Source: Opitutales bacterium (GTDB taxonomy: Bacteria; Verrucomicrobiota; Verrucomicrobiia; Opitutales; Oceanipulchritudinaceae). Taken from it: a DNA stretch of 64,000 nt. This document shows positions 46,318-55,298 of the stretch, one piece after another. The position numbers and the translations under genes were made by a program. The notes under the pieces are model-generated. The model had not been told where the DNA came from. It was given only the letters and a program-made list of their open reading frames with translations, and ran no database searches. The stretch lies in assembly GCA_020831525.1 (NCBI GenBank), contig JAFIGH010000006.1:1-64000 (forward strand), given 5' to 3'. Numbering within the stretch: position 1 is the first letter of the stretch; each line of letters starts with the position of its first letter.

Positions 46318-47778
46318 TCAGCGCTTGGCTTCCATGCGGCGGAGGAAGACGCGCATTATTTGCTCGTAGAGCCGGTCGCGGAGGACATCGTCCTCGACGC
46401 CCGCGTCGATGCTCGGGTTATCGTTGATTTCAATGACAATGGGTTTGCCGTCGACTTCCTTGAGGTCGACGCCGTAAAGGCCGTTGCCGACGAGGGCGGC
46501 GGCGCGCAGGGCGGTATCGATGACGGCGGGCGGCGCGTCCTCGACGGCGAGGGTGTCGGCGTTGCCCGTGAAGTCGCGGCCCTTTTTCTCGTGGTTGTAG
46601 ATCTGCCAATGGCCGCGCGCCATGTAGTAGCGGCACGCATACAGGGCTTTGCCTTCGAGGATGCCCACCCGCCAGTCGTAGGGCGTGGGGAGAAACTCCT
46701 GGCCGATGACCATCTCGGAGCCTTGGAGTAGTTCCTCGATCTTCGTAAGGTAAGCGGCGCGGTCGGCGGCCTTCACGACCCCGTGTGAGAAGGCGGAGTC
46801 GGGCTGCTTGAGGATGAGCGGGAGGCCGAGGGTGTCCGGCACGCTTTCGAGGTTGTCGCGGTGGATGATGAGGGTGCGGGGCGCGGCGATGCCGTGGCGG
46901 CTGAGGATCTCCGCGAGGAAGACTTTGTTGGCGCAACGCAGGATGGACAGCGGGTCGTCGATGACGACCATGTTTTCGGCCTCGGCCTTGCGTGCGAAAC
47001 GGTAGGTTTGGTTGTTCACCGCCGTGGTCCGGCGGATGAAGAGCGCATCGAAGGCGGAGAGGCGGCCGTAGTCGTCGGCCGTGATGGTCTCCGTGGCGAT
47101 GCCGAGAGCGTCGGCGGCTTTCTCGAAATTGCGCAGGGCGCGTTCGTTCGAGGGCGGCGTGGCTTCCGCAGGGTCGACGAGGATGGCGAGGTCGAAGCGG
47201 TGGGTCTTGCGGCTCTTGCGCGCGAAGACCGGCTTGGAAAAGTAGGCTGTCGCCGCCTCGCGCACGAATTCGCGGTGGTCGGCGGGGATGTCGCTGGAGG
47301 CGATGGGCGAGATGTTGGCGAGCGCCCAGCGGCCCGCCCCGTCGCGCGCGAACTGTGCGCGCAGCAGGGGCGAGGGAAAGAGGTTGTAGAGGGCGCGGCA
47401 GAGCCGGTCGTAGCGCTTCGCGAGGTTGCGCGCGAAGTAGATGGAGAGGGTGAAGCGGTCGGATTGCAGCGGGTGCAGGGAGCGCTGGATGAGTTCGTCG
47501 ACCTCGCCGCCCACGGAGCGGATGATCGACTGCGACTTGAAGTCGAGGATGGTGGAGACGTTCGGCAGCGGGCGGTGGTCGCGGGCACCGGCGAGGAGAG
47601 ACACGTAGTATCCAACGCTCTGATACCGATAGGAGCGGCACATGTTGATGACCTTGTAGCGCCGCGGTTGCGCGTAGGCGGGGTCGGCGAGGTATTTGCG
47701 GGCGGCGACGATTTCAACGCCCGGGATTTGCAGGGGCCAGCGGTCGGGATTGTCGACGGCGAGGAGGAAGGTTGTCAT
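46318..47778 (-). CDS. RimK-like ATP-grasp ligase with N-terminal RLAN domain
   Basis: 486 residues, longer than RimK (300). The N-terminal part (PGVEIVAARKYLADPAYAQP, YKVINMCRSYRYQSVGYYVS) fits the RLAN domain found in front of some RimK-like enzymes. The ATP-grasp follows: DALFIRRTTAVNNQTYRFAR, DDPLSILRCANKVFLAEILS, PLILKQPDSAFSHGVVKAAD, and the metal-binding end YGVDLKEVDGKPIVIEINDN with NPSIDAG. Such enzymes add amino acids, often glutamate, to a peptide or protein C-terminus. Overlaps the C39-like peptidase gene upstream (ATGA) and precedes the GCS2-like ligase. Confidence 0.88.
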   Translation of the reverse strand: MTTFLLAVDNPDRWPLQIPGVEIVAARKYLADPAYAQPRRYKVINMCRSYRYQSVGYYVSLLAGARDHRPLPNVSTILDFKSQSIIRSVGGEVDELIQRSLHPLQSDRFTLSIYFARNLAKRYDRLCRALYNLFPSPLLRAQFARDGAGRWALANISPIASSDIPADHREFVREAATAYFSKPVFARKSRKTHRFDLAILVDPAEATPPSNERALRNFEKAADALGIATETITADDYGRLSAFDALFIRRTTAVNNQTYRFARKAEAENMVVIDDPLSILRCANKVFLAEILSRHGIAAPRTLIIHRDNLESVPDTLGLPLILKQPDSAFSHGVVKAADRAAYLTKIEELLQGSEMVIGQEFLPTPYDWRVGILEGKALYACRYYMARGHWQIYNHEKKGRDFTGNADTLAVEDAPPAVIDTALRAAALVGNGLYGVDLKEVDGKPIVIEINDNPSIDAGVEDDVLRDRLYEQIMRVFLRRMEAKR

Positions 47779-48476
47779 TTGGGTGGGCGGATGATGAGGA
47801 GGTTGGCGTCGTAGGTGAGCACGCCGAGCAGGATGGCGTTGATCAGCCGGTTCATCTTTACGGGGTAGCGGCGGCCGGGCGAGAACGGATTGCGGCCGTA
47901 CGGATCGGCCACGATAACCTCGCGCTTGGACCGGTCGTAACCGCAGAGGACGACAAAGTGGCCGGATGGTTCGCCGCGTATATCGTCATCTTCGTTGGAG
48001 TCGGGAAGCTCCCGCATGGTGCGGTAGAGGAAGGTGGAACTCAGACCGGTAAGGATGGGAACCCCCTTGTCGAGGTAGCGCCGGATGACGCGTCCTGTGA
48101 GGTCGCGGAAGCGTGTTTCCCCGCCCAGCTCACAGAAGCGGAGGTATGCGCGTGTCGCCGTCCTGCGCTTGCCCCCGCGCTGGTGGGCGAGCCGCTCCGC
48201 CAGTTTGCGGGCGAGCGCTTTGCGCGGTAGCTCGAACCACGTCGGGTCGAAGACACGGAGGTTGTACGAGTAGAGCTTTGCGCGCCAGCCCCGCCGCAGG
48301 GCGTGGATGCCTAGCATGACGGCGAGCGTGCCGCCGTCGTCGAGGGCGGGGATTTCTTTGATGAGCGCGTCGATGGAGAACGCGTCGCCGTGGTATTTGT
48401 AGATGGCGTGAAGGCAGGTCGGCCCGCATGAGGTGTCCGTCGGCTGGGCCGCGATTTCGAGATCTAGCTGCCGCAG
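47775..48476 (-). CDS. C39-like (papain-fold) cysteine peptidase with non-canonical start
   Basis: Catalytic residues require reading well upstream of the first ATG (48317): in-frame codons give LDLEIAAQPTDTSCGPTCLH then AIYKYHGDAF, with the nucleophile Cys17 if a CTG at 48476 is the start. That CTG has GGTGA five bases upstream; no ATG, GTG or TTG exists before the Cys up to a TAA. The His and Asp are in SGHFVVLCGYDRSKREVIVA and DPYGRNPFSPG. Length would be 233 residues. The family is a peptidase-like companion of RimK-RLAN/GCS2 ligases and is presumed to trim or transfer the ligated peptide. Start codon remains uncertain. Confidence 0.75.
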   Translation of the reverse strand: MRQLDLEIAAQPTDTSCGPTCLHAIYKYHGDAFSIDALIKEIPALDDGGTLAVMLGIHALRRGWRAKLYSYNLRVFDPTWFELPRKALARKLAERLAHQRGGKRRTATRAYLRFCELGGETRFRDLTGRVIRRYLDKGVPILTGLSSTFLYRTMRELPDSNEDDDIRGEPSGHFVVLCGYDRSKREVIVADPYGRNPFSPGRRYPVKMNRLINAILLGVLTYDANLLIIRPPK

Positions 48477-48613
48477 CGTATCACCGGGCGGGCGAGTTGG
48501 GTGTGGTTCGGTGTCTATACGCTTATCTTACCACAGTGCGCGTGCGGAAAACAAGAGGTGTACGCAACCGGCCGTCGCGGATCGCGGGAGAACGGGTCGG
48601 GCGCGCGGCCCGC

Positions 48614-49492
48614 TCAGCGGCGGGGCACAACGATACGTCGGACGGGGCGGCGGGGGGCCTCGGCGGCGGGCGGGGTTTCCGCGTCGTCGGCTGCGTCGTG
48701 CGGCTGATGAGGCTCGCCGGTTGGCTGCTGCGGCGGTTGGCCGGGAGGTTGCGGTTGCGCTTGGGTGCCGTCGGGGACTTCGGGTTCCTGCGGAGGTTGA
48801 GCCTGGGTGCCGTCGGGGAGGTCTTCTTGCGTGGCTTCAGGCGGTCCGGGGGGAGCGGTTGCTGTGTGCGGCGGCTCGTCTTGGGGTTGTCCGTCGGTCG
48901 GCTCGCCGGGAGGCTGCGCGGGCGGACTCCCCTCATCCGGTTGCGGGGTGGAGGCGGTTGCGGGTTGCTGTTGGCCGGGCGGTGTCCGGGGCGGTTGCGG
49001 CGGGGAGGGCGCGGCGGCTCCCGGTTGCGGCCGGGGCGGGTGCCTGCCCGCTGTGGCGGGAGTCTGCGGTGGCTCGGGCGGTCCGGTCTCGGAGGGGCTG
49101 CCGTCGGGGGCACCGGGGGATTCGCGCGTAGATTCGAGGACCAATTGCGACGCTTCGCCCTCATTCTCGAGAGTGACACTGTTGTCCTCTTCGGAAAAAT
49201 CCGTGACGAGGAAGTCGGCCGAGGTGTCGTTGAGGCGCACCCACCGGCCCTCGCCGGCGCTGCGGTCGTGGATGTTCACTTTGACGGTCCCGGCGAGTTC
49301 GTAGACGCCGCGGAATTCGAGGTCGCGCGGAGGCTCCGGGCGGGCAGGCCGTTCCGGCGCTTCGCTCCGTTCGCGGGGCGGTTCGAAGTCGGCGGGGATG
49401 AAGGGGGAGTTTGCGGCGAGGGCCTCCTCCGTCGCCGCGGCAGGGGCGCAGGCGCAGACGGCGGCGAATACGAAAACCGGGCGACTCATCAT
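48614..49492 (-). CDS. Secreted proline/glutamine-rich low-complexity protein
   Basis: 292 residues from the ATG at 49492. Signal peptide MMSRPVFVFAAVCACAPAAA, possibly a lipoprotein at Cys14. A short folded part has SPFIPADFEPP, RDLEFRGVYELAGTVKVNIH and FLVTDFSEEDNSVTLENEG, a layout I associate with small secreted proteins of Verrucomicrobia. From about residue 125 the protein is almost entirely Pro, Gln, Glu, Gly and Thr in irregular repeats (EVPDGTQAQP occurs twice). It ends in RRPVRRIVVPRR. Function unknown; perhaps periplasmic or envelope-spanning. A hairpin GCGCCGG/CCGGCG at 49571-49586 and TATACT (minus, 49595-49600) upstream suggest its promoter/leader. Confidence 0.65.
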   Translation of the reverse strand: MMSRPVFVFAAVCACAPAAATEEALAANSPFIPADFEPPRERSEAPERPARPEPPRDLEFRGVYELAGTVKVNIHDRSAGEGRWVRLNDTSADFLVTDFSEEDNSVTLENEGEASQLVLESTRESPGAPDGSPSETGPPEPPQTPATAGRHPPRPQPGAAAPSPPQPPRTPPGQQQPATASTPQPDEGSPPAQPPGEPTDGQPQDEPPHTATAPPGPPEATQEDLPDGTQAQPPQEPEVPDGTQAQPQPPGQPPQQPTGEPHQPHDAADDAETPPAAEAPRRPVRRIVVPRR

Positions 49493-49785
49493 TCCAAGAT
49501 TCAAAACAGCTGAGGATAGTACGCACGGCAGGCCCTTCTTCGCAAGGATCTCTGTAAGATTTGGTGTGGAGCGCCGGAAGAACCGGCGTCAACAAGTATA
49601 AGTCTGGGATAGGTTTATTCGAAAAACGACTCGGCGAAATAAACAGTTGACGCCTGCGGGGGCGGTGTGGAGGCACGCGGGGAGCGGATATCTGTGTTTT
49701 GGGCGGAAGCGTTGGCGTGGAGGCGAGCTTTCGGTTGCATGGGTGCGGTGAAGGTGCCAGCGTACATGATTTTCGGAGGGACTTT

Positions 49786-50787
49786 GTGGAATACCGGATC
49801 GAGACACGCGGCTACCGCCGTCGCCTGAGCCAGCCGCTTGACACCGCGGACGGGCCATGGACCGTCCGCGACGGGATTGTCGTGCGCCTGACAGATGCTG
49901 ACGGGCGCGTGGGCTACGGCGAGGTCGCACCGCTGCGCCGCGCGGGTTGTGAGTCAATTGTGCGTGCGCGGAAGGCGCTGCGGAATCTTGGCGAGCGGAC
50001 GACGGACGAGTTGATGGACGGGTTGCCGCGCGATCTGCCCTGCTGCCGGTTTGCGCTGATCTCAGCGCGGTGGATGATCACGGAGCCCGCGCTCGAGTAT
50101 ACCTTTGCCAACTGCGCGCTGCTGCCGGCGGCGGAACGGGCGATTCTCGGTCTGGAGCGGGCCGTGGATTCGGGCTACCGCTGCTTTAAGCTGAAGATCG
50201 GGGTGATCGACGCGGAGACGGAGCAGGCGGTGGTGGACCAGTTGCTCGACGGGTTGCCGCCGGAGGGGCGTTTGCGGCTGGACGCGAACGGATCGCTGGA
50301 TGCCGCCCGGACGCGGATGTGGCTGGAGTTTCTGAAGGGCCGGGCGGGTGTGGATTTTCTGGAGCAGCCGCTCCCCTCGGGTGAGGAGGAGACGGCGGCG
50401 GAGATCGCCAATGAGTTCCAGACGCAGCTTGCGCTGGACGAATCGGTGTCGGCCACCGGCCAGTTGGTGACGCTGGTCTCGGCCCGGATGTGGAAGGGAC
50501 CGATCATCTTCAAACCGCTGTTGATCGGCGATCCGCTCGCGCTACCGCGAATGCTCGGTCCGCTGAACAACCGCATGGTCGTGTCGTCCGTCTTTGAGAC
50601 GGGCTTCGGCATCCACAATGCGCTGCGGGTGGCGGACGCGGTGGGTGTCAACGACGCCGCGGGCTTCGGCACGCTTTCGTTTTTTGACGACGGCCTCGGC
50701 GGCTTTCCGGCTGGGCCCGAGTTGTCTTCGGAGGACATGGGCGCGGCCCGGCTCGCGGAGCTATGGGACAAATTAACGAGCCGATGA
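49786..50787 (+). CDS. menC: o-Succinylbenzoate synthase (enolase superfamily)
   Basis: 333 residues from the GTG at 49786, which has a perfect GGAGGG five bases upstream; the ATG frame from 49699 is unlikely. Muconate-lactonizing subgroup: the catalytic KxK in GYRCFKLKIGVIDA, then metal ligands in LRLDANGSLD, VDFLEQPLPSGEE and LALDESVSATGQL, and the second Lys region MWKGPIIFKPLLIGDP. It dehydrates SHCHC to o-succinylbenzoate in menaquinone synthesis; N-acylamino acid racemase activity is a known alternative in this family. The overlapping ligase gene downstream supports the menaquinone role. Confidence 0.85.
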   Translation: MEYRIETRGYRRRLSQPLDTADGPWTVRDGIVVRLTDADGRVGYGEVAPLRRAGCESIVRARKALRNLGERTTDELMDGLPRDLPCCRFALISARWMITEPALEYTFANCALLPAAERAILGLERAVDSGYRCFKLKIGVIDAETEQAVVDQLLDGLPPEGRLRLDANGSLDAARTRMWLEFLKGRAGVDFLEQPLPSGEEETAAEIANEFQTQLALDESVSATGQLVTLVSARMWKGPIIFKPLLIGDPLALPRMLGPLNNRMVVSSVFETGFGIHNALRVADAVGVNDAAGFGTLSFFDDGLGGFPAGPELSSEDMGAARLAELWDKLTSR

Positions 50788-52007
50788 GCCCCCCGGATGC
50801 TCTCGCTGCGTGGTTGCGGGAGGGAAAGGTGGCGGAGACCGGCGCGGGCGCGCCGCCCGTCGCGGTGGTGTCTGCGGCGGATGCAAGAAGGGTGTGGAAG
50901 CGGGTTGCTGCGGCAGTTGCGGAGCAGCGGCCGTTGGCGCTCACCGATCCTGTGGACGATGCGCGGCGGGCAGAGTTGGCGGCGGTATTGGCGCGGGCGG
51001 AGGCGAAGACGGCGGGCGCGGTGTGGATGGCGACGGGCGGGACAACGGGCGGCGCGCGGTTTTGCCGGCACAGCGGGCAGACACTCGGCACGGCGGCGCG
51101 GGGTTTTGCGGCGGCGTTTCCGGAGGTGCGGGAGCAATGGAGTGCGCTGCCCGCGCATCATGCGGGCGGCTTGATGCCTTTGTTGCGCGCGGCGGTGTGC
51201 GGCGGCACGGCGGTGGCGGCGGATTACCGGGTGTGGCTGGGGGGGGACTTTCCGCAAATGCCGGGGCCCGGGGCCTGCCTCTCTCTCGTGCCGACCCAGC
51301 TCGGGCGCCTCATGGCGGTGCCGGCGGCGGACGCGTTCCTGCGGGCGTTTGCCATGATTTTGACGGGGGGTGCGGCACTGCCGCCCGCGATGCAAGCGGA
51401 GGCTGTGCGGCGTTCCCTGCCCCTTGCCCCATGCTACGGTATGACGGAGACGGCGGCGATGGTGACGGTACTGCCGCCGACGGAGTTTCTGGCCGGAACG
51501 GAAGGTTGCGGGCGGGCCTTGCCGCATGCCCGAGTGGAGGCCGACGGGGACGGTTCGCTGTCGGTGGACACCGCGGCCCTTTTCGATGGGTATCTGGACC
51601 TGGGCGGGTTCCACCCGCGCTTGCCCGGTCCGTGGGCTACGCCGGACGCCGCGCATTGGTCGGCGGAAGGCAGCCTTGTTGTGGAAGGGCGCTTGGACCG
51701 CGTGATTAACACCGGCGGCAAGAAGGTCTCGGCAGAGCGGGTGGAGCGTGTGCTCTCCGGGTTGGAGGGGGTCGGCGCGGTGTTTGTCTTCGGCGCGGCC
51801 GATCCGCTCTGGGGCGAGCGGGTGATCGCCGCCGTGGAGACGGAAAACGCCGCGGCGGAGACGGTGTGGCGTGCCTTTGCCCGCGACCGGCTGGCACCCG
51901 AAGAGCGACCGAAAATGTGGCTCACACTCAAACGCCTGCCGCGCAGTTCCATGGGCAAGGTGGACATGGCGGCGCTGCGAAAGAGCTTTTCTTTACCCGG
52001 CAAGTAG
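50784..52007 (+). CDS. menE: o-Succinylbenzoate-CoA ligase-like AMP-binding enzyme
   Basis: 407 residues from the ATG at 50784 (ATGA overlap with menC); an ATG 21 bases upstream inside menC is less likely. Short for MenE (450-490) because the N-terminal 40-60 residues are reduced. Adenylation motifs: AVWMATGGTTGGARFCRHSG (P-loop A3), CYGMTETAAMVTVLPPTE (A5), and A7/A8 with LDRVINTGGKKVSAERVERV and A10 LPRSSMGKVDMAALRK (catalytic Lys). It activates o-succinylbenzoate to its CoA ester. No other men gene lies in the window. Confidence 0.82.
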   Translation: MSPPDALAAWLREGKVAETGAGAPPVAVVSAADARRVWKRVAAAVAEQRPLALTDPVDDARRAELAAVLARAEAKTAGAVWMATGGTTGGARFCRHSGQTLGTAARGFAAAFPEVREQWSALPAHHAGGLMPLLRAAVCGGTAVAADYRVWLGGDFPQMPGPGACLSLVPTQLGRLMAVPAADAFLRAFAMILTGGAALPPAMQAEAVRRSLPLAPCYGMTETAAMVTVLPPTEFLAGTEGCGRALPHARVEADGDGSLSVDTAALFDGYLDLGGFHPRLPGPWATPDAAHWSAEGSLVVEGRLDRVINTGGKKVSAERVERVLSGLEGVGAVFVFGAADPLWGERVIAAVETENAAAETVWRAFARDRLAPEERPKMWLTLKRLPRSSMGKVDMAALRKSFSLPGK

Positions 52008-52021
52008 GGAAGATTCCTCGC

Positions 52022-53137
52022 ATGGCTGTTCCGCTTTTGGATTTTCAGCGTCAGCACGCGCCGCTGCGCAACGGGCTCGATGCTGCTTACGACCGCGTCA
52101 TGAGTTCCGGGCAGTATATTTTCGGGCCGGAGGTGGAGGCGTTCGAGCGCGAGATCGCGGAGTACCTCGAGGTGCCGCATGCGGTATCGCTGAGTTCGGG
52201 AACGGACGCTCTGCTGGTCGCGATGATGGCCCTGGGCATCGGACCGGGTGACGAGGTGCTGTGCCCGGCCTTCACCTTTTTCGGAACTGCGGGCGCGGTC
52301 GTGCGCCTCGGCGCGACGCCGGTTTGGGTGGACGTCCTCCCGGACACGTTCAACATCGACCTTGCCGATGCCGCGAGGAAGGCCGGGCCCGCGACAAAGG
52401 CGATCATTCCCGTGCATCTGTTCGGCCAGCCCTGTGATATGGACTGCCTTGCCGCTCTCGCGAAGAAGTTCGGTCTTCACGTGATTGAAGATGCCGCACA
52501 GGCGGTCGGCGCGCGCTACGGCGGCCGCCGTGTCGGTTCCTTCGGTTCCTTCGGGGCCTTCAGCTTCTATCCGACGAAGAATCTTGGCGCGTTTGGCGAC
52601 GCGGGCCTCCTCGTAACGAACGACGGTTCTCTTGCCGAGCGCGCGAAGCACCTGCGCAACCATGGTATGCACCCCAAATACCACCACAACTTTGTGGGCG
52701 GAAATTTCCGCATGGATGCCCTGCAGGCGGCCCTTCTACGCGTCAAGCTGCCCCACCTTGACGCCTACCATTCGGCCCGTCGCGCCCACGCGGCCTTCTA
52801 CAACGCGGCGCTTTCCGGTGTCGAAGAACTCTCTCTGCCCATGGTCCACAGCGGCATGGAGTCGGTCTGGAATCAATATACCGTGCGGGTCGGCGGGCAC
52901 CGACGCGACGCGCTGCGCGCGTTTCTCGGCGTGGCGGGCATCGGCTCGGAGATCTACTATCCGGTGCCCCTCCATGAGCAGCCGTGCTTTGCCGGGACGG
53001 GCCGCGGCGGGGAGGACGTGCCCGTTTCATTGGAGCTGTCGCGCGGCGTCGTCAGTATTCCGGTGTTTCCGGAGCTGACAGACCGGGAGCGTGCCGAGGT
53101 CGTGGCGGCGGTCCGGCGTTTTTTTGAAGAGGGGTGA
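52022..53137 (+). CDS. DegT/DnrJ/EryC1/StrS-family sugar aminotransferase
   Basis: 371 residues from the ATG at 52022. The fold-type I PLP enzyme starts with VPLLDFQRQHAPLRNGLDAA, has SLSSGTDALLVAMMALGIGP (phosphate loop), the PLP-binding Asp in HVIEDAAQAVGARYGGRRVG and the Schiff-base Lys in FSFYPTKNLGAFGDAGLLVT. The C-terminus IPVFPELTDRERAEVVAAVR is typical. It transfers an amino group to a keto-sugar nucleotide; VPLLDFQRQ-type starts are seen in FdtB/QdtB relatives. A nucleotidyltransferase gene follows, which fits activated amino-sugar synthesis for surface glycans. Confidence 0.92.
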   Translation: MAVPLLDFQRQHAPLRNGLDAAYDRVMSSGQYIFGPEVEAFEREIAEYLEVPHAVSLSSGTDALLVAMMALGIGPGDEVLCPAFTFFGTAGAVVRLGATPVWVDVLPDTFNIDLADAARKAGPATKAIIPVHLFGQPCDMDCLAALAKKFGLHVIEDAAQAVGARYGGRRVGSFGSFGAFSFYPTKNLGAFGDAGLLVTNDGSLAERAKHLRNHGMHPKYHHNFVGGNFRMDALQAALLRVKLPHLDAYHSARRAHAAFYNAALSGVEELSLPMVHSGMESVWNQYTVRVGGHRRDALRAFLGVAGIGSEIYYPVPLHEQPCFAGTGRGGEDVPVSLELSRGVVSIPVFPELTDRERAEVVAAVRRFFEEG

Positions 53138-53285
53138 ACCGGTGTGCCCGGTGCAGGCATTCGTTTCCGCTGCGGTCACCTGCACTATTCGTTACGCCGT
53201 TTCCTAGGGAAAATCCAATATAAATATTGCGGATAACGCGTATGCGTGCTTGCTCGTTCCCGGAAAACCTCAGAGAATTCTGATA

Positions 53286-54164
53286 ATGAGCAAAGAATGG
53301 AAGGGCGTCGTCCTCGCGGGCGGCAAGGGTGAGCGGCTTTGGCCGGTGACGAAGGCGGTCAACAAACACCTCCTTGCTCTTTACGACCGCCCGTTGCTGC
53401 ATTTCCCCCTTTCGGTCCTCATCGAGGCCGGGATCCGGGAAATCGCAATTGTCTCCAGCTCCGCTGCCCTGCCCATGATCCGCGCGCTCTACAGCGACGG
53501 CACGGACTTCGGGGTGCGCTTCACCTACATCGAACAGGAGGAAGCCACCGGGCTGGGGGACGGGTTGCGCGGCGCGCGGGACTTCGCGCAGGACTCGAAC
53601 ACCGTCCTCGCACTCGGGGACAACGTGTTCCTCGGGCGGCTCTTCGGTCCCACCGTGGTGCAGCTCATCCGCCAGACGGAGGGAGCCTCCGTCTTTACCA
53701 CGCCGGTCTCGAATGCGAGCGAGTCCGGTGTCGTGGAGACGCGGGCGGACGGCCGTCCCCTGCGCGTCGTGAAGTCTCCGCGCGGCGGGGGACCGGGCCT
53801 TGCCATGCCGGGGTTGTTTCTCTTCGACGCGTCGGTCTACCGGCGTCTCGAAGAGGGCGGTCCGGGTTTCGACGTGGCCGATGCACTGCAGAGTTACCTC
53901 GACGAGGAGCGCCTGCGCATCGCGCCGCTGCCTTCCGGCACGCAATGGTTCGATGTAGGCAATGTGGGGCGTATGTTTTCCGCGACGCTCGCGGTGCGCA
54001 GCGGCGCACAGACGAGTGTGGCCGATCTCGGCGGTTGCCCGGAACTGGCCGCCTTCCGCCAAGGCTGGATCGACCGGCGGACGCTGATGGAACGCTGCGT
54101 CATGCGCGAAGGCTGCGCGTATGCCGAGCGCATCGTGCAGATCATCGAGCACACGCCGGAGTGA
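53286..54164 (+). CDS. Sugar nucleotidyltransferase (RmlA-like)
   Basis: 292 residues from the ATG at 53286. The signature GVVLAGGKGERLWPVTKAVN and KHLLALYDRPLLHFPLSVLI is that of glucose-1-phosphate thymidylyltransferases, with EQEEATGLGDGLRGARDFAQ and the metal-binding LALGDNVFLG (Asp). The NTP is unlike strict RmlA in detail: GERLWP replaces G.RL.P with an extra charge pattern. It makes an NDP-sugar from a sugar-1-phosphate. A terminal block GWIDRRTLMERCVMREG resembles the RmlA C-terminus. Follows the aminotransferase after 148 bases. Confidence 0.85.
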   Translation: MSKEWKGVVLAGGKGERLWPVTKAVNKHLLALYDRPLLHFPLSVLIEAGIREIAIVSSSAALPMIRALYSDGTDFGVRFTYIEQEEATGLGDGLRGARDFAQDSNTVLALGDNVFLGRLFGPTVVQLIRQTEGASVFTTPVSNASESGVVETRADGRPLRVVKSPRGGGPGLAMPGLFLFDASVYRRLEEGGPGFDVADALQSYLDEERLRIAPLPSGTQWFDVGNVGRMFSATLAVRSGAQTSVADLGGCPELAAFRQGWIDRRTLMERCVMREGCAYAERIVQIIEHTPE

Positions 54165-54245
54165 TCGCGCCCGCGTCGGCCGGGAAGTGCGGGGCGGCTT
54201 GATTTTCTTGCTGGCCATGTGGCAGGGCGTCGTTTCCTTGTTGGT

Positions 54246-55298
54246 ATGGCTTTATCCCGATTGGTGAAGAAACTGAAGGCGGGCGGAGATCTAACCGCCG
54301 CCGAAGCGGAGGGCGCGGCGCGCACGCTGGCCTCGGCGGAGGCGCCGCCCGCGGACAAAAAGGCTTTCCTCGTCGCCCTCAGCGAGAAGGGCGAGACCGT
54401 CGAAGAGGTCGCCGCCTTTGCGAAGACCTTCCGGGCGCTTGCCCGCGACCCCCGGCTCGACGCATGGCAGGAGCGCGCTATCGATATGGTAGGCACGGGC
54501 GGCAGCGGCTTCGGGGGCTTCAATGTCACCAGCGTGGCTTCGCTTATCGTCGCCGCGCACGGGGTGCCGGTCCTCAAACACGGCAACCGCGCCATCACAT
54601 CGAAGAGCGGATCGGCCGACTTTTTCGGCGCGCTGGGTATTCCCATGCTCACGGATCCGGCGGAGCTGCGCCGCAGCGTGGAGTCTCTCGGCTTTTGCTT
54701 TTTTTTCGCGCCCGGCTTTCACCCTGCCTTCAAGGAGATCATGCCGGTGCGAAAGGAGTTGGCCGGGGAAGGCCGCCGCACCGTTTTCAATATCCTTGGG
54801 CCGCTCATTAACCCGGCGCAGCCCGCCCGCCAGCTCCTCGGGGTATTCCATCCCCGCTGGGTGCAGCCGCTCGCCGACGTGCTTGAAGCTGTGGGCGTCA
54901 AGACGGGTATGGCCGTGTGCAGTGAATTGCCCGGCGGGCAGTGTATCGACGAACTGACGACAGCCGGCGAAAATCACATTGCGGGCTTCGGCACGCTACG
55001 CGGCATGAAACATGACTGGAGCTTCTCCGCGCTGGGCCTCGAGCCTTGCACTCCGGAGGAACTTCACGGCGGGGATGCGGAGGCCAATGTGGCGCGCCTC
55101 CGCGAGTTGATCACGGGCAAAGCGCCGCGCGGCCTCGAAGACACGGTGTGCCTCAACGCCGCGGCGGGTCTGCTCATCTCCGGCGCGGTGAATAATCCCA
55201 AAGCCGGCTTGAAGCGCGCACGCGAAATCCTCCGCAGCGGTGAACTCGCCTCGTGGCTCGCGAGGGCACGCGGCTTTTTCGCGGAGCCCGGATCATGA
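54246..55298 (+). CDS. trpD: Anthranilate phosphoribosyltransferase
   Basis: 350 residues from the ATG at 54246. PRPP-binding MVGTGGSGFGGFNVTSVASL, KHGNRAITSKSGSADFFGAL and the FFFAPGFHPAFKEIMPVRKE block with NILGPLINPAQPARQLLGVF identify the family; GTGGS replaces the more common GTGGD. It joins anthranilate to PRPP in tryptophan synthesis. It is isolated from other trp genes and overlaps glmM by four bases (ATGA), an unusual partner, so co-expression with cell-wall sugar synthesis is likely fortuitous. Confidence 0.92.
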   Translation: MALSRLVKKLKAGGDLTAAEAEGAARTLASAEAPPADKKAFLVALSEKGETVEEVAAFAKTFRALARDPRLDAWQERAIDMVGTGGSGFGGFNVTSVASLIVAAHGVPVLKHGNRAITSKSGSADFFGALGIPMLTDPAELRRSVESLGFCFFFAPGFHPAFKEIMPVRKELAGEGRRTVFNILGPLINPAQPARQLLGVFHPRWVQPLADVLEAVGVKTGMAVCSELPGGQCIDELTTAGENHIAGFGTLRGMKHDWSFSALGLEPCTPEELHGGDAEANVARLRELITGKAPRGLEDTVCLNAAAGLLISGAVNNPKAGLKRAREILRSGELASWLARARGFFAEPGS

